From the NCBI RefSeq assembly GCF_030272615.1, contig NC_081413.1, forward strand, positions 103,698,239-103,762,238: a stretch of DNA of 64,000 nt. Direction: 5' to 3'. Positions 11,476-21,576 of this stretch are shown one piece after another. Positions within the stretch are counted from its first letter, which is position 1, and every line of letters starts with the position of its first letter. The position numbers and the translations under genes were made by a program. The notes under the pieces were generated by a model. The model searched no databases. It was given only the letters and a program-made list of their open reading frames with translations, and had not been told where the DNA came from. Origin of the DNA: Cryptomeria japonica. Lineage: Eukaryota; Streptophyta; Pinopsida; Cupressales; Cupressaceae.

Positions 11476-13442
11476 CTAAAAACTCTGAACCCACGCTCTG
11501 AGAGTCTCCAACTCATCATCAACCCGTTCTCTCCCATCCTCAGCACCAGGCACATCCTCCAGCTCTGGTATATCCTCATCATCATCTCCATCCTCGCTAC
11601 TCGATGAATCAGAAGAATCATCGTTGTCCTCACTGCTAATAGACTTGGTGTCCCCACCAATGTCTACATCCTCATCCCCCTCATCACCCCCATCTCCTCC
11701 CTCATCTCCACCATCTCCTCCCTCAGCTCCACCCTCTCCTCCTTCTCTAGCTCTCTCCCCTGTGTCTATTCTCAACTGCTGTCTAGGATGGTGAATCTAT
11801 TGTGCTGTAATCGGAACAGCAGGATCAGTCAAAGGCATTGGCCCATGCCTAGCAAACCACACATCATACTATGTTGTCATCCCAGGATCCACTCCACCTC
11901 TACCCCAACCCCAGAGTAATGGCTGCAAAGAATCAAACTCAGTAGAAGCAACATGTGGGTGTATGCACACACCCCAATCAGATACCTCTCGCGATACACG
12001 AGCAAAATAGGCAGTAACCACAGGTGTCACATGTACCTCACCAAATTGTCTGAGAACCCACCCTGGAAGATACATCTCGATAATCCGCTGGGTCTCACAG
12101 GTCCTCCCAATAAGATATCTCTGTTATCGGCAGAAAGACAAGCGCACTACATCATCAGGCCAATTGGGGCAATCTAAGTAAGGTCTCCAAATAAAATGCT
12201 GCAATATGTCAAACTGATGTCTCTAGTACAAGGTGTTCCCCGAACCCCTGTGTCTGATACCTACCATATACCTGAAGGCATAAGGCTCACCAGGCTGCAA
12301 GTCTACATGAATGATAGGCCTAGAAATAGAAATGTGCTCCCATGCCCATGTCTAAAGCAAAGTAACACCACAACTAATAGAATGGTATCCCAGATAGACT
12401 ATACCATGCATCTGATAGTATAACATGGCTAGAAGACAAGGACCCTAGGCGTATAGTCGATAATGCAGAATCATATCATGGAGCACTCTACCCCATCCAA
12501 CTAGAAACCCATGACCACATCTGCCAGGTATTAGTAAACCACTGACAACACTGCATAATACAATAGTCAGGTCATCATAGTCTAATCAGGCCCAAGGGAT
12601 GTCATTACGACCACTGATCTGCAAATCCCGAATCTCACACTCAAAAAGTGCACATAGTCCAGCAAAGCCATCATCATGGTCATATATAACTCTCTCACCA
12701 TGAATGGGAATACATAGGATACGCCATACATCCTCTAATGTAATGGATGCCTCACCAATCAGAAGATGAAACGAACAGGTCTCGGAATGCCACCGCTCTA
12801 TCAAAGCTGTAATCATGGCCCTGTTGGTCGTAACCTCTGGCAAATGTAAACATGGTATAGAACAAGTTGTCGGATATGCTCAATCTCCTCATCCGGTAAG
12901 TCAGCTCGAAGATCAAGTCCACTAGGTCTGCTTTGTCGGTAGTATAACACTCCAATGTTCTCCTGCAATGAGAAAATGATCAAAATATTAGATATCGAAT
13001 CCCGAAAAACATAAGTATTTTCAAACGCATGACAAAAAATTACATATACAACAAATGCGTGACAGTTATGACTTATGTGGTACAAATAAACTCTTGTGTA
13101 ATGATTAAAGCTAATGCATAATGAAATGGGTGCATGCATAATGATTAACACTTATGCGTAATGATATACATGAATGTGGCATGATAAAGCTAATGCGTAA
13201 CACTTAGGGCACATGCGTAGCATTTACAGCGTTTGTGGTACACTTAACACTAATGCGTGAAATTCGACAAGCGATTGCGTAACAGATAAAAAAAATTGAT
13301 CATGGAAATGTTTTGAAAAATAGACATAAAGCAGGCATATATCGGGAAAAAATTAGAAAAATACCATGTCGCCAGTCCCAGGAGGTCTCTGATATGAACA
13401 TACTCGATTAGAAAGGTGCAATTGAGCTCTATAACCAGCCAT
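11476..13442 (-). pseudogene. Antisense Plant Mobile Domain (PMD, MAIN/MAIL1-like) gene inside element A
   Basis: Exon 1 runs 13442-13365 (26 codons, MAGYRAQLHLSNRVCSYQRP...). It is joined in phase 0 to exon 2 at 12962 (ENIGVLYYRQSRPSG) across a 402-bp GT-AG intron. Exon 2 carries the PMD core: ALIERWHSETCSFHL, then GEASITLEDVWRILCIPIHGE (about 12810-12690), and further left PLLWGWGRGGVDPG (about 11900). The C-terminus (11775-11476) is Gly/Asp/Glu/Ser rich and acidic. A one-base deletion near 12847 and several stops (for example the one ending the block at 12586, and another at 11869) kill it. A TATA box lies 94 bp upstream on the minus strand. PMD proteins are known from plant silencing factors and from transposons; antisense ORFs between pol and LTR are known in Tat elements. 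The exact protein role is not known. Confidence 0.85.
12963..13364 (-). other. Intron of the antisense PMD gene, with ATGCGTAA repeats
   Basis: Minus-strand donor GTATTT at 13364 and acceptor TCATTGCAG ending at 12963; both flanking exons are in phase 0. About 13020-13290 is packed with degenerate copies of aatgcgtaa (plus strand), spaced roughly 15-40 bp. Confidence 0.75.
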
Positions 13443-13535
13443 GATGATCAAATACTCAGAAAAAAGCACACAAATTGCAGAGAAAACCAAGGAATTACCA
13501 AATTGCAAATGCGCAAATGAAAACCTAAAAATCTC

Positions 13536-13543
13536 TATTTATA
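13536..13543 (-). promoter_or_regulatory. TATA box of the antisense PMD gene
   Basis: TATAAATA on the minus strand, 94 bp upstream of the PMD ATG (13442), leaving room for a start near 13508 and a short leader. The placement supports an independent antisense promoter just inside the 3' LTR of element A. Confidence 0.6.
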
Positions 13544-13807
13544 GCTCAAAATTAGGGTTTTTTGACACCTTGACGCCTGTGGTCCCCTCCAGGTTCAAAC
13601 ACCTCGTAGCCTACTCAAACGATCTCGAAATCACACGAAATTCCACACACTTTCTCATTACACTGATATCGAAAACATGGTCTCAATTTTGGAATTTTCC
13701 GACCACATTTTCCGAGGGGGCATATTTACACTATACAACAGTACCAAGGCATACTGGGGCAGAATTTTTTCATTTTCTTTGAAACAATGTCATTCCGACT
13801 TTGTCTC

Positions 13808-13820
13808 AAAGAGGGGCAAA
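13808..13820 (+). other. Polypurine tract of element A
   Basis: aaagaggggcaaa directly before the LTR start TGTAGACACC. This is the expected plus-strand primer site of a plant gypsy element. Confidence 0.75.
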
Positions 13821-15020
13821 TGTAGACACCTAAAAATGTTTCATTGATCATGTACTAATTATTCCTCTAATTAGTTAAATAATTATTTAATTAATTTAAT
13901 TAATCTATTTCTTCTAATTTCATATTTCCTCATCATCTTATTAATTATTCTATTTTCCTATTCTATCATCATTTAATCATTTTCTAATATTAGTTAAATA
14001 ATTATTATTTAATTAATTATGATTAATTCCCCAATTTAAATAATTTTTATTATTTAAACAAATTAATTAATTATTCTTAATTTCTATCTCTAATCATCTA
14101 ATCATTCAACCCTCTTCTAAATATTAATTAAATATTAATTATTTAATTAATTATTATTTAATCCTTGAAATTAAATAATCTTTATTATTTAATTAAATTC
14201 CCTTTCTAAATAATTAAATAGTTTCTTTAAATTATTTAATTAGCTAATTAATTCTTCAATTTCAAATCCCCAAATTCAAGTACATGTGCATGATTTCAAA
14301 AACCAAATTGAAAATCAAAGTCAAGTTCTAAATATATTCAAATACTAAATTGAATTAATAAATTCAATTATTTGAATAATATCTCATGCAAAGATTAAAT
14401 TAATAATCTAAATCTAAATGCAAGCACATGCTAAATTAATTAATTTAATTAATTAATTAATTAAATCATTTATCTCTTCAACTTCTATTTCCATCTTTCA
14501 GTTAGCTTTTTCTAAATTAAGTTCTCTATGTCATCTTCTTTATTTCCACCAATCATTCTTTTTCTTCCTTCAGTCAACTTTTTCTCAGTCAGTTGACTCA
14601 ATTAATCTATTCAATCTATTGAGTTCCACTCCTACAATTAGCAATTCAACTATCAATTTTCATTTGAGCTCACCTGGGTTCACACCTCTTGATCAATTTG
14701 TTCCATCTTTCAATCAATCTCATCCAATTTTCTATAAATTGAGCATCCAATCTCCATTTTCAACAATCACGAACTTTGAATCTTTGTGTCACTTGTAGGT
14801 TACCAGGGCAATATCCGAGAGCCATCATACCACAGAGAGGAGAAGAGCAATGGAAGTTCTATGCAGTCATGGAATAGGGAGTTTTTATTGATTTGATTTA
14901 TAGTTCCTATTTCTTAATTGTGTTATTTCATTGTATTGTTTGTTAAATTCTGATTAGGATAGGGATTCATGATTTCCGTTGTTTCTAATTGATTACTTTG
15001 TTAATAGAAGATGAATTTTG
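13821..15020 (+). repeat. 3' LTR of element A (right end approximate)
   Basis: Starts TGTAGACACC after the polypurine tract. U3 is very AT-rich (13850-14470, runs of aattaatta and ttatttaa). A TATA box TATAAATT is at 14733-14740. No second LTR is in the window to compare with, so the right end is not known; it could lie anywhere from about 14900 to 15500. Confidence 0.6.
14733..14740 (+). promoter_or_regulatory. TATA box in 3' LTR of element A
   Basis: TATAAATT about 910 bp into the LTR, at the right-hand edge of the AT-rich U3. Confidence 0.45.
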
Positions 15021-16398
15021 CATCCCACATGCCCTTTCATTTTGAAACTGAATCCTCATCTATATATATAGAGGATATTTTGATGAAATGAGAGATAGAT
15101 TCAGAGATGCAATTATTTACAATACTCTCGGGGTTTATTTTCTGGAAAAGCCAAACTAGTGAAAAGATATTGTGCTATATGTATTCAGTTGATTATCTTA
15201 TGTTTATTTCAATACAAAGATCAAGTGTTTTTCATCTCTGATGGTATTTATCTTTTTGATTGTTTGATTAGTTCCCTGTGATAAATCTATTCATTTAGAT
15301 TATTTCAATGTGCTATCCTATGTTATTATAGTTTGGGTTAAGTTTCAGTTTGATTATCAGTTTGAAGGATTGGATGTCAAGCTTCATTTTGTCTTATTGG
15401 TCTTTCAGAGCAAAGTTAAATTCAATAAGACTAACTACAACATTATGTCAGGGGTGAAGGCACTCGTCTAATATTGTTTGAAGATAATTTAATCAAGTGT
15501 TTTCAAAGTAATCTCAATTAAAAAATATGTAATAATAAAATTAAAATACAAAAGATTTAAAAAATAACATTTAAATTAAAATATAAATTAGATATAATTA
15601 AAATTTAATATTGAGTTAATGAATGATCAAAAGACATAAAATGAAAAGGTGTGACTCCCTCAAACATGAGATATAAAAGGGAGAAGAGAACCTCATTTGA
15701 AAGGGGGATAATTAGGGAATGAGAGGTGCAGATCTTATTTAAATAAGAAGTGCAGATTTGATTGTGAAAGGTTGTGTCCCTTTCAAAGGGCAAAAAGAAT
15801 GAAGAGGTGCACTCTTTCAAAGGGTGCTAATGGTGAAAGGGCGTGTCTCTTGCCAAAAGGCATGCATGAAGAGAATTTGATAGTAATATTATTATAGAAC
15901 ATGGAGGAAGCTATAGGCGATTGTAATCTGGTTTGTGCACACGATAATCACATCCAAGCTTCCGCCCTTTTTTTGGTATTTATTTTTGTTTAGCACTTGC
16001 ATATACTACAACCCCCATATTAATATTTATATATTATTGGTCCAATACTTCTAAAATAATAAGTTCTTACAATAATAATAGCCTTTATATATACATATAT
16101 ATTAGAATGATCAATGATATTCAGTGGCCAATGTCACTTGAAGATAAAACTAGAAATAATCTGAAAAATTACTAATTCTCTGAAATTGTAAGTGTTGATG
16201 GATAAACTAGAATTTAATAACCATTCTAATTTCTAGTAATATATTAGATTACTAATGATATTTTGAGCACTAGTAACAAAGTAAATAACTGGTAATAATA
16301 TGAGTATTGACAATAACTTCAACAACTGATAATAAATCTGGGTGTTGGTTATGATTCAAATATTGATAATCTGAATAAACTAAATCAATTCATTTGGA
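15021..16398. other. Non-coding AT-rich spacer
   Basis: No coding region recognised. 15640-15880 has several copies of tttcaaaggg / gaaaggg and reads like a diverged LTR or UTR, but no termini can be defined. 16000-16400 is plain AT-rich sequence. Confidence 0.4.
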
Positions 16399-16722
16399 GT
16401 AGGGAGGAATTCTAAATGGAACCCTACCTGGTAATATGGGTAGGGAGAACTGCTAAAGGGCGCCCTATAGAATCATTAAGTGGGGAGAACTGCTGAAGGG
16501 CACCCTACTTGATAAATGGGCAGGGAGAACTGCTATAGGGCACCCTGAAGGATCATTAAGTGGGGAGAAATATTGAATGGAACCCTACCTAATAAATGGG
16601 CAAGGAGAACTGCTATAGGAAACCCTATAGGATCATTGGGTAGGGATAACTGCTATAAGGCACTCTACATGACAATATTGGTTAGGGAGAACTACTGTGT
16701 AAGGCACCCTACATGGTTATAT
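16399..16722. repeat. 39-bp minisatellite, about eight copies
   Basis: Copies of (t)agggagaactgctataggg followed by caccctac and atcattaagtgg or ataaatgggc. Copy starts are near 16399, 16443, 16481, 16521, 16560, 16600, 16639 and 16682. Copies differ at many sites, so the array is old. The apparent 90-codon frame over it is not a gene. Confidence 0.85.
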
Positions 16723-17939
16723 TGGATAAGAGGAATGGTCAATCAAGACAACCCACCAAATCCTGCATCACAGATCACCAACATAACTTATGATTCTATC
16801 TTTGATATTATTACAAGGATCCCTCTTTATGTTATATGCACTTAATTTTGTATATAGTCATTTATATGACCATTCGTTAATGAAATTTGTAGCACCTTCT
16901 GAGTTTATTTTTCAGGTTTTTTACTACAACAGAGGCTAAGGTATTTTCTCTTAACCCCTACACTAAGAAATAATATCCATAACTAAGATATTTTAAGGCA
17001 TTATATTAGGGGACATTACACATTCATACTTATAATAAAGTAACCTTTTATTTAAAGCATTCATTTACAATCAAGCAATTCAAAGTTTTTAGTAATTATT
17101 TAATTGAAGTGACAATCTCAGGAATCATTTGCCCTCTAATGCACATAAACCTTGGAAACATTCAATTCCAAACAGGCATACTTGACAACAATGGGATTAA
17201 TACCCATCAAAAGTCGCTTCTCAATCTTCAAAACACCCTTACAAGACAACAACTTAATAGACACCAACCATACTTTGAGGAAGACAAACATGACAAAGGA
17301 TGCCCTTACCTTTTAATGAAGCCAATCACTCTAGTCAATCTCTTGATATCATTGTTAAAAAATTATCCTCCAATTTATAGAAATATCCAACGGTTCAAAT
17401 GAAAGTTATGATAATTCTTCCAAAACTGCTACAAGATACAAGAAAGACAATATTAAGATAAAATATACAAGATACACATTATGAAGAAAACTAGTCAAAA
17501 TTCTTGATAACATCAAATGAAATATAGTGTTTGATTATATTCTACTTTCTTTTAATTTTCTATACAATACCCAGATTTCTATTAACCCATAACAAAATAC
17601 ACAACTAACAAATAAAATGAGATAAATTATTCATATTTCAAGCCTCCAACTCAAAACGATTCTGCATGATAGAACTAATATCCATTAGGACTCATTTCAC
17701 CTTATGTTTTATGATGATGAATTCAATGTGTAGGGAAAATTTCTGGGCTAGATCACTCAGTAGCATATCATTTTGATTTAAGGCTAGTTGATAAGAGGAT
17801 GATAGATGGCATACTCATGCTTGGAATTGGGTAGGATGAATGTTAGTAGGCACATGGGAATCTTTTAACACTTTAGTAAGGATCTCTTGATGGATAGATG
17901 ATAATTTTAAAATATAAAAAATAGATCGATCAATCCTTT
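16723..17939. other. Non-coding spacer
   Basis: AT-rich, no gene recognised. A possible gypsy-type LTR terminus (ggggacattaca, ending at 17019) has no partner in the window. Confidence 0.35.
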
Positions 17940-19480
17940 TGGGAGAAGAACATCTATAGCAAGGATTGTGAGGCGTGTTGTGGCTCTTGGTCGGTATCTT
18001 TTGAATCCATTGGTCATGGTTGCAACATTATGTCATCCTGGCAAAGAGATATTATCATTGAAGCTTCATTCACTGGAACATTTCCTTAGTCTAGATGACA
18101 AGTATGAAGCTATCGAACAGGTAATGCTTACAGTAACCAACCAAGTTGGTGTTGACATAAACCTAGCAGCGTCACATGAATGGATGTTTTCTCCTCTGCA
18201 ATTTGTAGCTGGCCTTGGACCTAGAAAATTTGCTTACATACATAGGGCTATTTTGAGGGCTATAAGGGTTTACAATCACAGAGAATTGTTGACCCCTCTA
18301 GAAGCTATGAAGTGACCTATCTTTATAAATGATGCTAGTTTTTTAAGGGTTAGAGGGACCAAGGAAGCAACTTTTGGGAACTGTGTTATGGATCCATTAG
18401 ATGATACTAGAATTCATCTAGAGTCATATGAACTAGCCAAGAAAATGGTTGAGGATGTATACTGTTAAGATGTAGGACATGATATAGATGATATGGATGA
18501 GGAAACACAAGAAATGGTAGTTGAACATGTCAAAAAATATCCCCATCTGTTAAAGGCCCTTGATATTGAATATGCTAGAAGTGTGGAACAATGGACATCC
18601 AATAAAAAGCGGGAAACTCTTGCTGACATAAAGATTGAATTGGTACATGGATTTAAGGATTGGCGAACACCATCTAAAGAGCCATCCTAGGATGAGGAAT
18701 TTTATCTGCTAACTGGAGAAAATGAAGAGACCTTTTCAGTGGGGAAAATTGTACAAGAAACTTCCCGTAGAGTACTAAATAATCATATAAAATTTGCTTC
18801 CATACAAAGGGCTATTTTGAGGGCTAGAAGGGTTCACAGTCACAGAGAATTGTTGACCCCTCTAGAATCTATGAAGTGACTTATCTTTATAAATGTTGCT
18901 GATTTTTTAAGGGTTAGAGGGACAGACCAAGCAGCTTCTAGGAACCATGTTATGGATCCATTGGATGATACTAGAATTCATCCAGAGTCATAGGAACTAG
19001 CCAAGAAAATGGTTGAGGATGTATACTATGAAGATGCAGGATAGGATATAGATTATATGGATGAGGAAACACAAGAAATGATAGTTGAACATTTCAAAAA
19101 ATATCCCCATATCTTAAAGGCCCTTGATATTTATGAATATGCTAGAAGTGTGGAACAACGAACATCCAATAAAAAGAGGGAAACTCTTGGTGACATAAAG
19201 ATTGAATTGGTACATGGATTTAAGGATTGGCGAACACCATATAAAGAGCCATCCTAGGATGATGAATTTTATCTGCTAATCGGAGAAAATTAAGAGACCA
19301 TTTCAGTAGGGAAAATTGTACAAGCAACTTCCCCTAGAGTCCTAAATAATCATATAAAACTGCTTCCATACAAAGGGCTATTTTGAGGGCTGGAAGGGTT
19401 TACTGTCATAGAGAATTGTTGACCCCTCTAGAAGCTATGAAGCAGATTGTCTTTATAACTGACAGATGCAGAATGGAGAG
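17940..19480 (+). pseudogene. SPT6-like transcription elongation factor fragment, tandemly duplicated pseudogene
   Basis: Frame 1 matches the C-terminal half of plant SPT6 (histone chaperone/elongation factor that binds RNA polymerase II). Seen: VALGRYLLNPLVMVATLC and VGVDINLAASHEWMFSPLQF (YqgF-like end), GLGPRKFAYIHRAILRA (helix-hairpin-helix), FLRVRG and LDDTRIH..SYELAKKM (linker to death-like domain), IKIELVHGFKDWRTP and EEFYLLTGE (before S1). About 564 bp (18227-18790) is duplicated in tandem at 18791-19355, and a third partial copy starts at 19356 and decays by about 19480. Stops at 18313, 18466, 18688, 18877 and 18991, among others. No intron is apparent, so a processed or transposon-captured copy is likely. 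The SPT6 identification is from memory of the family. Confidence 0.8.
18227..19355 (+). repeat. 564-bp tandem duplication inside the SPT6 pseudogene
   Basis: Unit 1 is 18227-18790 and unit 2 is 18791-19355. Unit starts share aatttgctt and the ends share aataatcatataaaa. Both units keep the same frame, which suggests the duplication preceded most of the decay. A third partial copy follows. Confidence 0.85.
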
Positions 19481-19696
19481 GTTAAGGAGGTTGAGGATCC
19501 ATGTTTTGCCAAAGCGGATACCATTAAACAAAGTGAACAAGAGAATGCAAGGAAAGCAAAGGAACTTGCAAAAAAATCTTGATGACAGGAACGAAAGGAC
19601 CAACCTCTTGTATAGTTGTTGTCGAGCATCTATCTGCAGAAATTGTGCCCACTTCCTCCTAATTTTTGCACCTTGAGTCTGTGTATAATGATGGTG

Positions 19697-20460
19697 CGTA
19701 ATTAATTTTTTTTTGAAAAATACCTCGTGTTCATCAGAATTCCGACATGAAATATGAAATCTCCACTATCGACAAAAGTCAACCTGATGGTAACACACAA
19801 GTAGAAGCATGTGATTGGGATAGAATACATCGATGAAGTTCATTGATAGAATGCACACTAGCGGAAATGGAGAAATCTTGTATTGCCGATAGCCGATGAT
19901 GCTATTGGTAAGACTTATCCCATTGGACATTGGCAAAAGTAAAATGCATAGGCAAAGGTTATGCTGATAAACAGTAGAAGCTTATGTTGAGGAGACATAA
20001 CGTATCAGGAGGAGCTACGCCGAGGGAAAAGACATCGAGGAAATTATGCTCATCGCCTAAACACATTTTAAGTTATCCCAATGCCCGATGAGACTAGCGA
20101 GATAACTCGCACCAATCAAGAGGAAGAGAGGTCATTAACTTATGTTATCTCAATGAGTAAGAAGAAATCAAGAGGCTATGAAAATCATCAAACCAACATA
20201 TGTCGATCAACAGGTAAAATTCATCTTCTTTGGGATACCAACGTAAACTTTCAACACGTTTTAATTTCAATGAACACGGGGTATACTTTAAAAAATAAAA
20301 TTAATCTGACAAAGCAAAAGAAATCCCATAGTCCGTCGGAAATTTTCGTCGGTTTTTTGTCTGAATTCTGACAAACATGGGGTAATTTTTGAAAAAAAAT
20401 AAATTAATCCGACAAAATAAAAGGAATCCCATAGCTCGTCAGAAATGTTCATTGGAAAAC
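19697..20460. mobile_element. Probable inverted-repeat DNA element (about 0.7 kb), uncertain
   Basis: 19697-19748 is the reverse complement, at roughly 80% by eye, of 20352-20406. The arms contain attaatttttttttgaaaaa and gaattc(c/t)gaca. The right arm is itself repeated at about 20273-20355 and 20373-20460, each copy with aaatcccatag and cgtc(g/a)gaaat. No transposase and no clear TSD. It could be a non-autonomous TIR element. Confidence 0.4.
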
Positions 20461-20481
20461 CACTCCAAATGTACTAGTGAT

Positions 20482-20531
20482 ACATACACACACACACATG
20501 TAAATATGTATATATATACATGTGTGTGTGT
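20482..20531. repeat. Palindromic CA/TA/TG microsatellite
   Basis: acacacacacatgta, then tatatatata, then tacatgtgtgtgtgt: an almost perfect inverted repeat able to form a hairpin. Confidence 0.85.
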
Positions 20532-20794
20532 ATTCCCTTTATTTGCTCTAGACTTGATATAAAAACTATTATGCTCTAAGTTCACCAACTCTAATTTAAA
20601 ATTGATTTCCACCAATACGATGCTGAAGTTTCAGCTATAAATTAAACACCCCACTTGGCTTAAAACCTTCCAAAATATTTATCATTGGTTTATATCTTGT
20701 TAGTCCACACTTGTATTATGTCTATTTCGGGTTCTTTAAATTTTTCCCCTTTTGCAATTTTTCTTGAACTGAACCTCTCGCTTGAACCATTCTA

Positions 20795-21075
20795 GAGTTC
20801 AAGGTTCAAGTTCAAGTGCAGTATGTGGTATAGAGGCTTTGTTTTAAATAAGGCGCTAAAGGTCTTGGTGGTCATAGTTCATTGAACTTGAACCGTGAAC
20901 CTATAGAGTGGTTCAAGGTCAAGGTTCAACATGTTAAAGCAAGTCTTGTGTAAGTCATGTTTTATAGTGAGTAAGCTTAGGCATGTTCATGTGTTTTGCA
21001 CTAATGTTGTTTTGAACTTGAACCTTTGTACTTGTTTTTGGAAGGGTTCAAGGTTCAAGGTTCAAAGTTCAAGGA
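20795..21075. repeat. Cluster of GGTTCAA motifs in both orientations
   Basis: ggttcaag-type heptamers occur at about 20799-20817, 20911-20928 and 21045-21073, with ttgaacttgaacc at about 20884 and 21012. Direct and inverted copies could pair. No gene is seen from 20540 to 21430. Confidence 0.6.
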
Positions 21076-21576
21076 TTGATAGCTTTGGAGATAAAGTGAA
21101 CAAGTGTCAGCATATAGGGAATATTTTGGATTTAAAAGATGAACCTCAAGAAAATGAATTGTGATGAAAATTCGTACTTGGGAATAATCATTCCAAGTAA
21201 TCATTTGAAGTAAACGATATGGAGGAGAAAAGACTAGTTATTAATAAACTGTCAGAAATTAATCTTTTCAGCACGGATGAGTATGTAGTTTTCAAATCAT
21301 GATGAATCATGCGACCAATATTTTAGGCCAGTTTCTAAGATCTGTTTTATTTAAAACAAGTTACTTGCCTTCATTATTTGCCCAATTTTGTAAGTAAAAG
21401 ATTAGCGCAAACGACATTTCTTGTTCTCAACTTTGTGAATTCTCAGTTCTGCATGAAAGGTGAGCACAAGTTCTTCCTCTTTTCTCATTGGTTTTCATAA
21501 TTTGAAAGTGTTATTTGATACTTCTGTTGGTTCAGTCAATTCTTCCTACTGTGTATTTTCTGATTGTAAAGCAAAA

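Larger units (their letters stand above)
1..15020 (+). mobile_element. Element A: Tat-like Ty3/gypsy retrotransposon, 3' half
   Basis: The 3' half of an LTR retrotransposon: integrase end (2-784), a 3' untranslated region of about 5.5 kb (785-1646 plus 9207-13820 once element B is removed), a polypurine tract (13808-13820) and the 3' LTR from 13821. The left end is outside the window, so no LTR pair or TSD can be shown. Continuity across element B is supported by its exact 5-bp TSD. The long pol-to-LTR distance with an antisense gene is a known trait of Tat-lineage elements. The right end of the LTR is not resolved; the stated end is approximate. Confidence 0.7.

Noticed and set aside
11187-11660. 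157-codon minus-strand frame
   Set aside because: It is a shifted reading of the acidic PMD tail; the frame that continues the PMD protein ends at 11476.
16573-16845. 90-codon frame
   Set aside because: Runs over the 39-bp minisatellite; no conserved protein features.
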